A DNA stretch of 64,000 bases from Branchinecta lynchi. Lineage: Eukaryota; Arthropoda; Branchiopoda; Anostraca; Branchinectidae. Of the stretch, positions 1 through 10,802 are shown piece by piece. The stretch covers positions 10,168,001 to 10,232,000 of the forward strand of contig JAKZAP010000014.1 in the NCBI GenBank assembly GCA_023053575.1. Direction: 5' to 3'. The notes under the pieces were generated by a model, which worked only from the letters and a program-made list of their open reading frames with translations, had not been told where the DNA came from and searched no databases. Positions within the stretch are counted from its first letter, which is position 1; every line of letters starts with the position of its first letter. Both the position numbers and the translations under genes were made by a program.

Positions 1-118
1 GGATTAACTGTTTACGCAACGGGTACAAACGATACGGTAATGTAACACAATAAGGTAATTTTGTAATAATTAATAGTGTCATCTATGGTATTTTAATCCT
101 GAAAAGTTACGGATAGCT
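1..118. repeat. Direct repeat, left copy (partner at 903-1018)
   Basis: The block starting GGATTAACTGTTTACGC is repeated almost base for base at 903 and runs to GTTACGGATAGC in both copies, with only a handful of differences. The pair brackets a tandem array (375-880). This fits a large tandem unit of about 900 bp or the ends of an unnamed element; the window cuts the left side. Confidence 0.75.
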
Positions 119-374
119 TTATAATATCAACTAGATTATATAAGAAATTGTTCCAAGTTTTCATCCGTCAAGATATCTACGATTGAAAAGGATAAAGTTC
201 AACTTCGACGGCAATCGATAGCCGCTGATGAGCTGATCAAAGTATATGACATCCATTTTTTGGTAAAAAAATTCCTTTATGAGATACACCAGTTTGAAAG
301 TTTCAAGGGGTTGACAACTTCAGTAGTAAGGTAGACACTGAAACCAAAAATAGGCGATACCAGTTGTGAGACAT

Positions 375-880
375 TTAGGGGACTTGTACGCGACAGGCGA
401 CTGTTAGCTCATAATCATCTTCGGCAATGAGGGGTTTGCAGCTCTCGCTAGTTGGCGTACCTGTCATTTGATGAACAATTTGGTTCCCAAATGTAAAACA
501 TGCAAGAGACTTGTAAGTAGCAACAGTCGACTGTTAGCTCATAATTATCTTCGGCAACGAGGAGTTTGCAGCTTTTGCTAGTTGGTATACCTGTTATTTG
601 TCTCAGGTGTATTCGATGGTAAGAACAATTTTGTTCCCAATTGTAAGACATGCATGGGACTTGTAAGTAATAATCGGCTTTATGCTATAATCATCTTCAG
701 CGATGAGGGGTTTGCAACTTTTGATAGCTGGTGTATCCATTATTTGTTTCCGGTGAATTTGATGTCAATCACGGGAGACGGACTTGTAAGTAAGATCGGT
801 TCACGAGGGGCTAGAAATTTTTGAAAATTGGTGCACATTGTATTTGATTTCTGTAAATATGACAGTAAGAAAGTTTGTAT
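375..880. repeat. Tandem array, about four diverged units of 125-150 bp
   Basis: Units start near 379, 505, 656 and 779. Each begins with a GGGACTTGTAAGTA-like block, followed by CTCATAATCATCTTC, a GATGAGGGGTTTGCA block, TGGTGTA and ATTTG. The last unit is the most decayed. No coding potential. Confidence 0.7.
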
Positions 881-902
881 CGATGGTCTATCGCTATAAC
901 CT

Positions 903-1018
903 AGGATTAACTGTTTACGCGACGGGTACAAACGATACGGTAATGTAAAACAATAAGGTAGTTTTGTAATAATTAATAGTGTCGTCTATGGTATTTTAAT
1001 CTGAAACGTTACGGATAG
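903..1018. repeat. Direct repeat, right copy (partner at 1-118)
   Basis: Nearly identical to 1-118. Small differences include CAACGGG against CGACGGG and TAATCCTG against TAATCTG. Confidence 0.75.
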
Positions 1019-1129
1019 CCTTCTTCCGATATTGTTTTGTTGTTGGTTTTACAACGCTAAAGAACAGCTTTTGATTATGTGATTATTCTTTTTAGAACAT
1101 ACCGTTTTAAAAGCTTCGATAAGTTGACA

Positions 1130-1250
1130 ATTTCAGCATTTAACCGACAGCGAAGAAACAAAACCAAAGTGTTGCTCTCGCAACACTTTAGCCGGCGAAG
1201 CCGGACAAAGGTTGCCGCAACACTTCACGTTGCCCGGGCAACGTAGGTCT
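1130..1250. repeat. Family J terminal segment with a run of perfect hairpins
   Basis: AAAGTGTTGC and GCAACACTTT (1166-1175 and 1180-1189) form a 10-bp stem with a TCTC loop. GCCGGC-GAA-GCCGG follows at 1191-1204. ACGTTGCCCGGGCAACGT at 1227-1244 is a perfect palindrome. The first hairpin with its flank AAAACCAAAG recurs at 4908-4933 at the end of a family J element, so this is a fragment of the same end. Confidence 0.6.
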
Positions 1251-1404
1251 AGTTCGTGTTGAGATGAGATCCTGTCATCTGGATTTCGCTCTGTTATCTC
1301 TCGTGCGTGGTAGGTGGTTTTGACAGACTGCGTATGTTGTCTGGGCCCCAGAACTGTCTCCACGCTTCTTGACGTTTTCGGTGCCTTTCATCCATAAATG
1401 AAAT

Positions 1405-2312
1405 GCATTTAGGGGTGGGGGAGGGAGTTTAAATTAAGGGGCAAATATGAAAATGCAAATGAAAATGTCGATTAAGGAGTAAGAAGACATACTGAACACG
1501 ATGGTGAAAACCGTTTTGTCATCAGGCAAGTAGTTCGACCGGAATCCGGCCAACACCGGAAAGTTTGTTAAAAGTAAAAGTTTTATTTGAAGTTGATTAG
1601 ATATTCGATTTAGGGGTAAGAACACGTACTGAACACGATGGTGGAAACCATCTTTGCGCCGAACAACTAGTTCGCCTGGAATCCGGCCAAAACCGGAAAG
1701 CCTATTAAAAGTAAAAGTTTTATTTGGAGTTGACTAGATGTTCGATTTAGCAGTAAGAAGACATGCTGAACACATGTGTGAAAACAATTTTCTACCCGGG
1801 TAAGCAGTTCGCCCGAAATCCGGCCAAAACCGGAAAAGTAAAAGTTTAATTTGTAGTTGTTTAGATATCCGATTTAGGGGTAAGAAGAGATGCTGAATCC
1901 GTGTATTAAAATAATTTTTTACCCGTACATCTAGTTCAACCGGAATCCGGTTGGAGCCGGGAAATTTATTATAAGTTAAATTTTTATTTGAAGCTGATTA
2001 GATGTTCAATATTAGAGAGAAAAGATACGCTGAGTTGGTTTTTGAGCTTTCTTTTTTCGCCGGACAAGTAGTTTCTTTCGTCAAAACAGACATGACTTGT
2101 AGGGGTAAACAGACACGATGAATCCATATCTGAACTTGGTTTTCTCAGATGATTAGCTATTTGGCCTTAATCTGTTTCTGAAGTTTAATAGTAAAAATGT
2201 TCAAGGAGTTTGGCGAAGATTGGATCTGGCGAAGAGAAGACCCAATTGTCTGGACCAAATATTGAGTTTTTGGGATCTCATCGAAACCTTTGGCCCTGTT
2301 GTAATACTCCAC
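1405..2312 (+). mobile_element. Family A modular element, copy 1 (left end missing)
   Basis: It begins with the ATTTAGGGGTGGGGGAGGG block found inside complete copies. It then has at least four modules carrying GAATCCGGCCAAAACCGG, and ends in the TTTTTGGGATCTCATCGAAA end block. The last bases (TTTGGCCCTGTTG) are mutated from TTTGGTCTTGTT, so the terminal stem is degraded. Short open frames on the minus strand here are shadows of the modules. Confidence 0.75.
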
Positions 2313-2379
2313 TAACGTCCTCTTGCAGTCCAGTGGGTAATAAAATTACCCTCATCATCGCACTTTAATTACGGACCAA

Positions 2380-3190
2380 AAGGACTCTTGCGGAAAAGGG
2401 TCGAAATGTTGCAAATTTACACATACCACTAGTCGCTAAAACGTCGCTAAACGGCACCGCTAAACGTCGCACGTGAGCAAATCAGAAGACTATTTCCTCG
2501 CGTTCGTATTCGGAGCACAATAAGTAGAAAGATATTTTCATGATGTATAGACGGAAGTCAAAACATTCCTGAAAAGATGCTTATTAGGTTATTACTATTC
2601 GTTAGAATGGTTCTGATCCTAAATCGTCCTTGTAAAAGGAACTGGGCCAAGAAAAAAAAAAAAAAAAAAAATCAGATCAAGAATCCGTTTAGCATGACTA
2701 AAAATGATACATGGGCCAGCAAGAAGGACCCTTAGCGCGTTCGGAGTATGGCAGCTTGATGAGACAGATCTTTTCATGATATGAACTAAAAAAATTCTCC
2801 AAAATATTACGATCAGGTTACTAGGTTATTATTATAACGTTAAAATGGTTATTCCCCTAAATAGTCTCTTAGGACAAAATTGAGCCAACAAGGGCCGAAA
2901 TATCGTCGAATAAAAAAAAAATACAACGAATGCGTTTAGAGCAAAAAGGCCCAATACGGAGTTCGGGATCAGAGGGTGCGAAAAACGACGAAGGACATGA
3001 CCCCTGTTCTAATTTCCTCCTTCTACCTTAGAAAATTTCGACGTTTTAGCAACGTTAACCTCATTGACTCATTAACCTCCTTTCATGGCATAAAACACAC
3101 GAATCAAAACATTCCCCAAAAGATGATTACCAGTTCTCGTTTCCACAAACATCTTCCCTACTCTCTAAGCTCAAGCCCAAGCAGATTTGC
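2380..3190. repeat. Old tandem repeat, about three units of about 235 bp
   Basis: Block ATTAGGTTATTACTATTCGT (2584) matches CTAGGTTATTATTATAACGT (2820). The text following each (AATGGTT.TT.CCTAAAT) and the GGGCCAA(G/C)AA and GAATCCGTTTAG blocks also repeat. Part of a third unit (CGTTTTAGCAACGTTAACC; AAAACATTCC) is seen after 3050. A(n) runs at 2648-2670 and 2909-2920 lie at the same relative place. Confidence 0.45.
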
Positions 3191-3784
3191 TCAAGAAGAA
3201 TTCCTGAGGAAATTCTAGCAGAAGTTCTCCTTCCCGAGGGAAATTAGAAAGTTTGCGGTATCTGAACAGTTGCCCACAAGTCCTGACCAAAAGCGGTGGG
3301 AATCCAGTCTAGACACTCAATAGTTCCTTTCCTGCCTAGGAATCCAGAGAGAAGACACAGCATAACTAATATAGATTACGAGTACTCTAGGGTAGTCAGT
3401 ATCGGAATATACTGCGGGGAGAGATAGAGATAGGTAGCCAGTTTCGTCATATGGTACGGAAGAGATAATGGACAGAGATAAATATTTAGGAACAATAAAA
3501 GAATGTCCGAAACGATCGATATGAAGTCGATGCAGGGGGATCATGCTGAAAAGGGAACTGCCAGTTCTGCTTGCCTCGGATAGAAAGCTACACCCCGGAT
3601 CCCGTCAAAACGAATGGATTCATAGCTGACCAAGGAAACTCCAGGGGGTGGGGGGGGGGGGGTCAACACAGTGGTAAAATAAGGTCTTAAATTAAAATAT
3701 GCTGTTATTTCTTAAATTAGGTAGAGAGTCCGTCCCTAATTCCCAGAACTTAACAGAGAAAAGGTTTCCTACTAGAATTGCTGC
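3191..3784. other. Unannotated sequence
   Basis: No coding signal and no repeat that I could match elsewhere in the window, apart from a G-run at about 3646-3661. Confidence 0.4.
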
Positions 3785-4005
3785 AAGTCAATATTCAATC
3801 CCGGAATTGTCAATCCTAATTTAATCTTCAGCTTTTGCTTAGTGGAAACCCACCCTCTGTTGTCGTCCGTATAGCTGAGATGAGACGAGATTTCCGGCAT
3901 CAAAAATCCCCGTACACATGGCAACTAGTTTCAATCAAGGAAGTGAATGAAATGAAAGAAGACATGGAAAATATTCGTAAGATAGAAGTGTTCATGAACT
4001 GTTAT
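3785..4005. repeat. Weakly matched dispersed repeat
   Basis: The end CATTCGT.AGAT.GAAGTGTTCA (3974-3994) and the upstream CACCCTCTGTTG block resemble 22753-22915 in the same order. The match is patchy and the family is unknown. Confidence 0.3.
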
Positions 4006-4350
4006 AATAATAATAATAATTTATTGGATAAAGACTAATAGGGCCATACAACAGACGCCTAGGGCGCCAACACCAATTTATACCATTAACAATGAAAACA
4101 CAAACAATTTTCTTCTTTTCTTTGCATTCAAAACGGAAAAAAATACCTCACGAATTACACTTTTATATGTCGACTTTAATATACCAGGGAAGAGAACACC
4201 ATCAACCATCCCAACTAAGCCCAATGAAGGAAGCTCTTGGCACTGTCCTAGAAGGTGGTCAAGGGTATCTTGCCCATTGCAACAAAGCCGGCATACTGTA
4301 ATTCTCCTCACCGACCTGTTTTCTCCTGTCAAAAATTTATTTCTATGCCT
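4006..4350 (-). mobile_element. LINE (non-LTR retrotransposon) 3' fragment, 5'-truncated
   Basis: Minus strand. The (ATT)n tail lies at 4006-4022. Upstream of it a reading ends in a Cys/His knuckle, VCRLCCNGQDTLDHLLGQC (C-x2-C ... H-x4-C), then FPGILKSTYKSVIREVFFSV. This is the C-terminal zinc-knuckle type found after reverse transcriptase in several LINE clades and is the same type as at 43718-44023. The 5' junction abuts family J text at about 4350. Confidence 0.6.
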
Positions 4351-4934
4351 TAAAGGAGGTCTTTCCAAATATCAAGTTCCATCGAGATCCGATTACCCGT
4401 TCAAAAGTTATAAACAACTCAAGATTCTGGATTCCCTCTCCCTCCACTCCCCCCACAGTGCCCGAATCGGCTCGGTTATGTCAATGATGTATCTAGTGTT
4501 TGCTAGGTGTCTTCCCACCAAGTTTCATCTCGATCCCTCCACTCATAGAGTTTCCCAAGATTTCCGGTTGCCCCCTTCAGCCCCCCCCCAAAAAGTCACT
4601 GGATCCGGTCCGGATTTTAAGTGGGTTGTCTGAGGCATGAGGTCTTTCCAAATACCAAGTTTCATCGAGATCCAATCACCCGTTCAAAAGTGGAAAACAC
4701 CTCAAGATTCCGGATTCCCCCTCCCTCCACTCCCCCCACGGTGCTTAGATGGGGCAAGTGACTATTTCCAACTTAATCATTTGGGGTCCCCGATACGCCT
4801 GTCAAGTTTTATCGTCCTAGCTTATGTGGAAGTGCCCGAACTAGCAAAACCTGGACAGACCGACAGACCGACGGACGGACAGAAATTGCGATCGAAAAAC
4901 GAGGACAAAACCAAAGTGTTGCTCTCGCAACACA
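4351..4934 (+). repeat. Family J modular repeat, copy 1
   Basis: Two modules share GGTCTTTCCAAATA.CAAGTT, TCATCGAGATCCGATCACCC and CTCCCTCCACTCCCCCCAC. A (GACA/GACC/GACG)n stretch at 4852-4882 and the hairpin end at 4908-4933 follow. The same family, in longer arrays, fills 24100-25890 and 35020-36120. Confidence 0.65.
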
Positions 4935-4982
4935 AATACTGCAGTTAACTTTAATCCTTACTCGGAGAAACTTTTTACAGTG
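4935..4982. mobile_element. Fragment of the TA-type MITE
   Basis: ATACTGCAGTTAACTTTAAT and the terminal block GGAGAAACTTTTTACAGTG match one end of the MITE at 26917-27086. The other half is missing. Confidence 0.7.
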
Positions 4983-5258
4983 TACGTAGCATATCTGGCT
5001 TGAGACTAGAGAGACATTGCGAGCGTTAATGCATAAGAGCTGATCTCTTCCGGGTAATTTGAACTGAAATGCAGGAACTATCAGGGATTTTGTTTTTTTG
5101 TTCTTGTTTTTGCCATGTTGCCCTTTGATATGACCCTTGAGCTTTTAAAGCAATAAAGTTACATTATATATTATCATATGCCAGTGCTGGAAAACTGAGA
5201 CGATACGCCCTTCAGTAGACCTTAAGACTTGTGGAAAATAAGAATTGTTGCTTTGCAG

Positions 5259-5512
5259 TTGAGCTTGGTGACTTCGATCCCGAGTTGCACGCTTCCGGTT
5301 ACATATCCAGCATGCGATTGGTGCTCCAGCAGTCTGAGAAGCTAGAGGAGAAGATTGCAGACATTCACCAAGGTGCCTCAACCCCGACGCCCAACGGTAT
5401 ACTGGCGGCAACACCTACTGTAAACGGGCTAACGGCACACCAAGCCCAGATGGCGTTACTAAGGCGAGCATCTGTCCTTGACACATACGGAGTGGACCCC
5501 AACATAATTAAG
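5259..5512 (+). CDS. FRMD3/5: FRMD3/FRMD5-like gene, exon 1 of the visible part (end of FERM F2 lobe, linker to F3)
   Basis: This exon encodes the end of the FERM F2 lobe and the bridge to F3. FERM adaptors bind membrane proteins and phosphoinositides under the plasma membrane. After two bases that complete a split codon, the reading begins ELGDFDPELHASGYIS, continues through QQSEKLEEKIADIH and ends LDTYGVDPNIIK. From family knowledge these match the ELGDYD, QSEKLE..I.EIH and LETYGVDPH blocks of vertebrate FRMD3/FRMD5. The acceptor is a pyrimidine-rich TTGTTGCTTTGCAG ending at 5258 and the donor is AAG|gtcagt at 5513. The exon has 254 bases: phase 1 entry, phase 0 exit. An insert of about 25 residues rich in T, P and N (ASTPTPNG and following) sits between the EIH helix and the QAQMALL helix, longer than I recall for vertebrates. 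Upstream FERM exons are not visible in the window. Confidence 0.9.
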
Positions 5513-5839
5513 GTCAGTAAACGAGTGAAGAGAAGAAAAGATTTTTCTTTGTTTTTGTCGAAAAGAGTTTTATATCGACAAAAATTTCGATAAAAAAATC
5601 GAAAAATGATAAATAAATTTTCAGTAATTAATATAAACAAACTTGACGAGCTGCATAGGAATCTGTCGGTTGCCGCGTATTCTCTGCGTCACGGTCTTGT
5701 CCGTTTGTTTGCAGTGTAATCGGTTCGACGTGAAAATTTGTATCCTAATTTAAGTTGTGTTTCTTTCTTTTCTCTACGTACTCGACCACTATTTCTATTT
5801 TATAGAAGTAGGTTAATAAAAAGATTCAGTCAGTCATCC

Positions 5840-6600
5840 AAAGAGTGTCTTATAGCGCGAATGTCCAGCTTATTGGCTTTCACCCCCCCACCCCACGCCC
5901 CATGACTTGAAATACTTTTAAGTAGAGATAAAACCCTGTGTTATTATCGTTTTCCTTCACAAATTACCAGCTCCTGGACATTCATGACCAGCTTCTTGGC
6001 TTTCACCCCCATCATCCACCCACCCCCATGACTTGTAATACTTTAAAGTAGAGCTGAAACCTTACTGTATCATGATTTTCCTTCACAATTTACAAGCTCC
6101 GTGGCAAGAATGTCCTGTTTATTGGCTTTCACCCCCACCATCCACCCATCCCCATGACTTGTAATACTTTAAAGTGTAGCTGAAACCTTACTGTATCATG
6201 ATTTTCTTTCACAAATTACAAGCTCCGTGACAAGTATGTCCTGTTTATTGGCTTTCACCCCAACCCCACGACTTGTAAAATTACTTTTAACAGCTTATTG
6301 GCTTTCACCCCCACCATCCACCCATCCCCATGACTTGTAATACTTTAAAGTAGAGCTGAAACCTTACTGTATCATGATTTTCCTTCACAAACTACAAGCT
6401 CTGTGACAAGTAGCCTATGTCCTGTTTATTGGGCATATTATTATTCACCCCCACCCTCACGACTTGTAAAACGACTTGTAACAGCTTGTTGGCTTTTATC
6501 CCCACCATCCACCCACCCCCATGACTTGTAGTACTTTAAAGTAGAGCTGAAACCCTACTGTTTCATCATTTTCCGTCACAAATTAGCAGTTCCAATTAGC
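5840..6600. repeat. Minisatellite, about six units of 60-130 bp
   Basis: The GGCTTTCACCCCCACCATCC and CATGACTTGTAATACTTTAA blocks recur with start points near 5873, 5997, 6122, 6248, 6298 and 6488. Some units are shortened. It lies in the first intron, about 330 bases after exon 1. No open frame follows the units. Confidence 0.85.
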
Positions 6601-7720
6601 AGTTCCATGACCAGGCCAATTTTAGTGTTGATATTTTTAACTATAGTCGCTCCACGTTCTTACTGTCTACCTGCTTTGCACGCCACACTTTGGCGTCGTG
6701 TGTCGATGGTTGCGTTTTTTGTCTCTGTTCTCTTCGCTGTTTTCTCTTTGTTTTATGTTTTTTCCCGTTTTTTTCAAAGCACGGAACACGCTGATTCTCA
6801 TTTTCCCGTTTTTGTACAATGTTCTGTGTTCACGTGTTCTCTGTTCCGCTGTCTGTTTTGCAAAACACGGAACTTGCTCTCCTAAGGCGTTTTTCCGTGC
6901 TCCCACAAACAGTTTGTGGGTCGATTGTGGCTCGAAAAGAGTGTTTCCGCGGTGTTTTGTGCGGCCCACAACTGTGTTTCCGCGGCCCATAAGATTTTCG
7001 TGGCTCGCTTTGTGGCTCAAATTCGACAAACAACTGGTGAGGTGATTGTCGATTTTGTGGCTCGATTCTGGCGGGAAATTCAAATAAAGCAGCAAAATAC
7101 TGTCTAAACAACAAAGTTAACTACTTTGTCAAGCATATAGACTTAAAACTAAGGATCCCTTTTGCACATAATGGTAATGAAATAAGCCAGGAGTTCTATT
7201 TATTGAGATTTTAGATGAATTTTATTTCTATTTTCAGATATCTGAAATTTCCTCCAAAAAAATAGACAAAATGGCGATTCCGCGAGTTTCAACTCGTTGC
7301 TCGACTGTGTGGCACACAATCATGTTTCCGCGACAAACGCCCAGAAGTGTGTGGCCCACGATTGTGTCGCGGAAAAAGGCCTCTATAGTCATGTTTTTAT
7401 CACTGTTCAGACAGAAAATTGCAGAGAGATTCACAGATAGAAAAGAAAGAAATGCAGAAGTCTGGAGGAAAAAGCTGGATCATAAAATATGGTCGTTTTT
7501 CAATATAATTTGGAATTTACCAGATTTCTTAAAACGTGCTCAGGAACCTAAATTTTTGTTTTCGTCAGAACAGCGACAAAACACCAAACAGGAACAGCGT
7601 ACGCAAAACACCATTTTTTACCTAAACCAGATAGCTGTGAACACAGAACACGGAACTTCTGATTTCTTAAAGGACCGGTCGTACCTTTATTGCCAATGCA
7701 ACTTACTTCCGTGACTGTAT
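6601..7720. repeat. Foldback-like region with CCGCGGCCCACAA-type blocks
   Basis: Related blocks occur in both orientations: GTGTTTCCGCG with GCGGCCCACAA at 6948-6985 against TGTGGCCCACGATTGTGTCG at 7348, and AACACGGAAC at 6780, 6865 and 7636. Long open frames here are low-complexity shadows. Probably a decayed inverted-repeat element; borders not determined. Confidence 0.35.
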
Positions 7721-8257
7721 TCACTAATTCTTAGCCCGGAGAGCAAAATTTCGTCGGCTATGCTACTTCCAAACCCGTTAACGACAACTCACTAATCTTT
7801 ACAATTGCCACCATTCACTAGTTTCCATGCGAATTATGCTCCCGACGAGTGTTCGAGCATCATGCTGTTGACTGGTTTCCTGAATTGTGCCGAGTTTTTG
7901 CGAGAAGTCAATGGGTCTGGGAAAAGGGTTATAACAGCCAAAGCCGTGGATAAGTTGTTAAAAGCAGAGCTTACTTTTACAGTATTCCGGTAGCTTTGAA
8001 TATTGGAACATAAACAGTAAGTAGTGCGAGGTGTGCTTTAAGCGAATTCATGCTTATTTCCAGTTTCTCCGGAACACGATCAGATCCAACTAAAAAACTC
8101 TAAATTCAACGCATCCCGGTCAAAATTAATTCCGGTCCAAACGTACACGTAAACGCACTAAAATCCGCATCCTTGCCAAATCTTCAAGACACATATCTGC
8201 GAATACTACCATGGTTTCTTAATCAAATATTACTTTCCTTTGTGGAGGTTTTCACCG
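7721..8257. other. Unannotated intron sequence
   Basis: No repeat partner or coding signal recognised. Confidence 0.4.
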
Positions 8258-9530
8258 TTTTTGGGATCCCAAAACGTAAGTGGAGGGATACCTATGACAT
8301 CGCAAAAGTTGTCCGTCTGTCCGTCCGTCTGTAAGCGCGATAACTCTCGAAGGGAATGAGATATTTTGATGAAACTTGGTGTGAGGGTTCGTTGGGTCGT
8401 CGGACCAGTCAAGTTCGTAGATGGGCTTTGTAGCTCTATATTTAGGGGTGGGGGAGGGGATTCAAATTAAGGGACAAACAAAATATTTTGAAACAGCTAA
8501 TGTGATAGTCGATTATGGGGTAAGAAGACATGCTGAACACGATGGTGAAAACCATTTTGTCATCAGACAAGTAGTTCGCCCGGAATCCGGCCAAAACCGG
8601 AAAATTTGTTGAAAGTAAAAGTTTTATTTGAAGTTGATTAGATGTTCGATTTAGGGGTAGGAAGACATGCTGGAGACGATGGTGAAAATTATTTTCTCGA
8701 CGGACAAGGATTTCGCCCGGAATCCGGCCCAAAACGGAAAGTTTGTTGAAAGTAAAAGTTTTATTTGAAGTTGATTAAATGTTCGATTTAGAGGTAGGGA
8801 GACATGCTGAAGACGATGGTGAAAACTATTTTCTCGACGGACAAGTATTTCGACCGGAATCCGGCCCAAACCGGAAAGTTTGTCAAAATTAAAAGTTTTA
8901 TTTGGAGTTGACTAGATGTTCGATTTAGGGCAAGAAGACATGCTGAACACTTATGTGAAAACAAGTGTCTACCCGGACATGTAGTTCGTCCGGAATCCGG
9001 CTAAAACCGGAAAACTGTTGGAAGTCAAAGTTTTATTTCTAGTTGATTAGATAAGCGATTTCGGGGTAAGAAGAGATGCTGAGTCCCTGTGTGACAATCG
9101 TATTTTACCCGGACATATAGTTCGACCGGAATCCGGCTGGAATCGGAAAATTTGTTATAAGCTAAATTTCTATTTGAAGTTGATTAGATGTTCATTACTG
9201 GGGAAAGAAGATACCCTGATTTCGTCTTTGAGCTTTCTTTTTTCGCCGGACAAGTAGTTCTGGAGTTCGGCCGGAACCGGGAAATTGGCAGAAGTGGCAG
9301 GAAGTTTTCGTCAAAACAGATATGACTTATAGGGGTAAACACACATGCTGAATCCAAATCTGAACTTGGTTTTCTCAGGTGATTAGCTATTTGGCCTTAA
9401 TCTGTTTCTGAATTTTAATTGTAAAAATGTTCAAGGAGTCTGGCGAAGACTGGATCTGGCTAAGACAAGACCCAGTTGTCTGGATCAGATATTGAATTTT
9501 TGGGATCCCATCGAAACCTTTGGTCTTGTT
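8258..9530 (+). mobile_element. Family A modular element, copy 2 (most complete)
   Basis: The left end is the palindrome TTTTTGGGATCCCAAAA at 8258, then GTAAGTGGAGGGATACC and a (GTCC/GTCT)n stretch. Five modules follow at about 137-bp spacing (module starts near 8516, 8653, 8789, 8926, 9062), each with (A/G)AAGACATGCTGA and CCGGAATCCGG(C)CAAAACCGG. The right end has ACAAGACC (9465-9472) pairing with GGTCTTGT (9522-9529) around a second GGGATCCC. No transposase frame, so non-autonomous. Confidence 0.85.
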
Positions 9531-9725
9531 TGTGAAGCTCATAACTCGTGAACCGTGAGAGTTATCAAGTTGAAACTTAGTTCCTTTTTGGGGTCCCACC
9601 CCCCACACCCACTTGGTTCAGGGGCAATTGGGCTGAGAGTGCCCAGTGAATAATGTTCACAACTGATGGGAGCAGATTGCCCAGGAGTGAAGTTCGGGAC
9701 CCGACACAGGAATCGTGTGTTGCTC
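9531..9725 (-). repeat. Family K fragment, inverted
   Basis: CAAGTTGAAACTTAGTTCC, the C-rich CCCACCCCCCACACCCACTT, TTGGTTCAGGGGCAATTGGG and GATTGCCCAGGAGTGAAG are the reverse complement of the repeat text in 31480-32830. Confidence 0.6.
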
Positions 9726-10019
9726 ATGTAAAGCTTTTAAACTGCCAGAAAAACTTCATCGTTATCTTTCCTTAAAGGACCCCTCTTGCTTATTCTACCT
9801 TTTATAATATACTTAGCTTCCATATGGAATTATAAGCTTCTAAAATCCCCACCGTTCTCCATTGTTTCGTTTCGTAACTACGAATTTTTAGCGCTTTTTC
9901 GGCCTTGCCGGCTTTTCCCGTCAATCAACGAAAAGTTTGCCGGAAACTTTATTGTCCGCTGACAACTCTTTCACAAATAAGGATTTGATAATCTTCTGTT
10001 TATTGCTTCTTTTGTTTGC

Positions 10020-10240
10020 TTAGTTTTCCCACTTTTTAACCAAGGCACGTTCAGTTTTCAAATCTTTTGCGCCCAGCCGCCGCGTCGTACAGCAGGAAGG
10101 CTGCAGATAATCGACAAGCGCTAACAAGAGAATCGCTATTTTCACGTGGGAAGTAATGTTATCTTCGAAAACGTTTTTTCTGATCCATTGTATAGGGAAA
10201 AGATTATTTCTAGTAAGAGTTGTGCTTTAAGCGGGAGGAA
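10020..10240. repeat. Duplicated segment, copy 1 (partner at 14500-14706)
   Basis: CAGTTTTCAAAT.TTTTGCG, CCAGCC.CCG.GTC, TCGACAAGCGCTA.CAAGA, AAGTAATG and CTAGTAAGAGTTGTGCTT follow in the same order and spacing as at 14530-14700. Each copy lies downstream of a family A element. Confidence 0.65.
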
Positions 10241-10299
10241 ACAAATTAGGTTAGTTCGGTACCGTACTTGTTTGGTTACTGGGGATAGGTCCTAACTCT

Positions 10300-10505
10300 G
10301 TTTGTATGTCAATCAATCAAGCCTATTTTTCAAATAGCTTATAGCTGGAAGAGGAATAAAATACTTACGAAATACACAGACAGAAACAAATGAAATAATA
10401 CGCTACAAGATATGATCAGAAATAAATGATGGGATGAAACTATGTAAGAATAGGGCAGAACAATTGGCAGGATATGGCGAAAATTTATTGCCAGTGTTCC
10501 TCTCG
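10300..10505 (-). mobile_element. Non-LTR element 3' fragment, same family as 15290-15564
   Basis: On the minus strand it reads AGGAACACTGGCAATAAATT, then ATATCCTGCCAATTGTTCT, CATTTATTTCTGATCATATC and GATTGATTGAC. The same text in the same order lies on the plus strand at 15345-15545 before a poly(A). Confidence 0.65.
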
Positions 10506-10802
10506 GTATATAAGATGTGATAAACAATTTACATTCACACTCCAGCTTGACCATCTTCGAGCGCTTGCGAACTTGTTCATCTTTGCAGCTACAAATTGGC
10601 CAAGTATCCTCATTTATATAGAACTATCCAGAGGAGGAATACATACTGACTCTACTATTTTACTACCACCAAAATACTCAAGATTAATCCAAACTATGTT
10701 ATCTGGTGGATCCCTCATAGTTCTAGCAAGATTAACAAAAGACAGAAACCAGGACCTGCACGAAATGCTGCGACGTTCTTCGAGAGTTTTTGATCGTTCT
10801 TA

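Noticed and set aside
375..880. CRISPR-like array
   Set aside because: Units are diverged, over 100 bp and without constant short repeats. The genome is animal.
1..5258. Upstream FERM exons of the FRMD gene
   Set aside because: I looked for the F1/F2 motifs of this family on the plus strand and found none with splice sites. They are probably upstream of the window.
6667..7714. Open frames of 94-147 codons near 6.7-7.7 kb
   Set aside because: They are open in several frames on both strands and consist of repeated low-complexity blocks. No splice logic or domain.
8281..8335. Tetranucleotide GTCC/GTCT stretches as independent microsatellites
   Set aside because: They occur at the same internal place in family A and family J copies, so they are parts of those elements.
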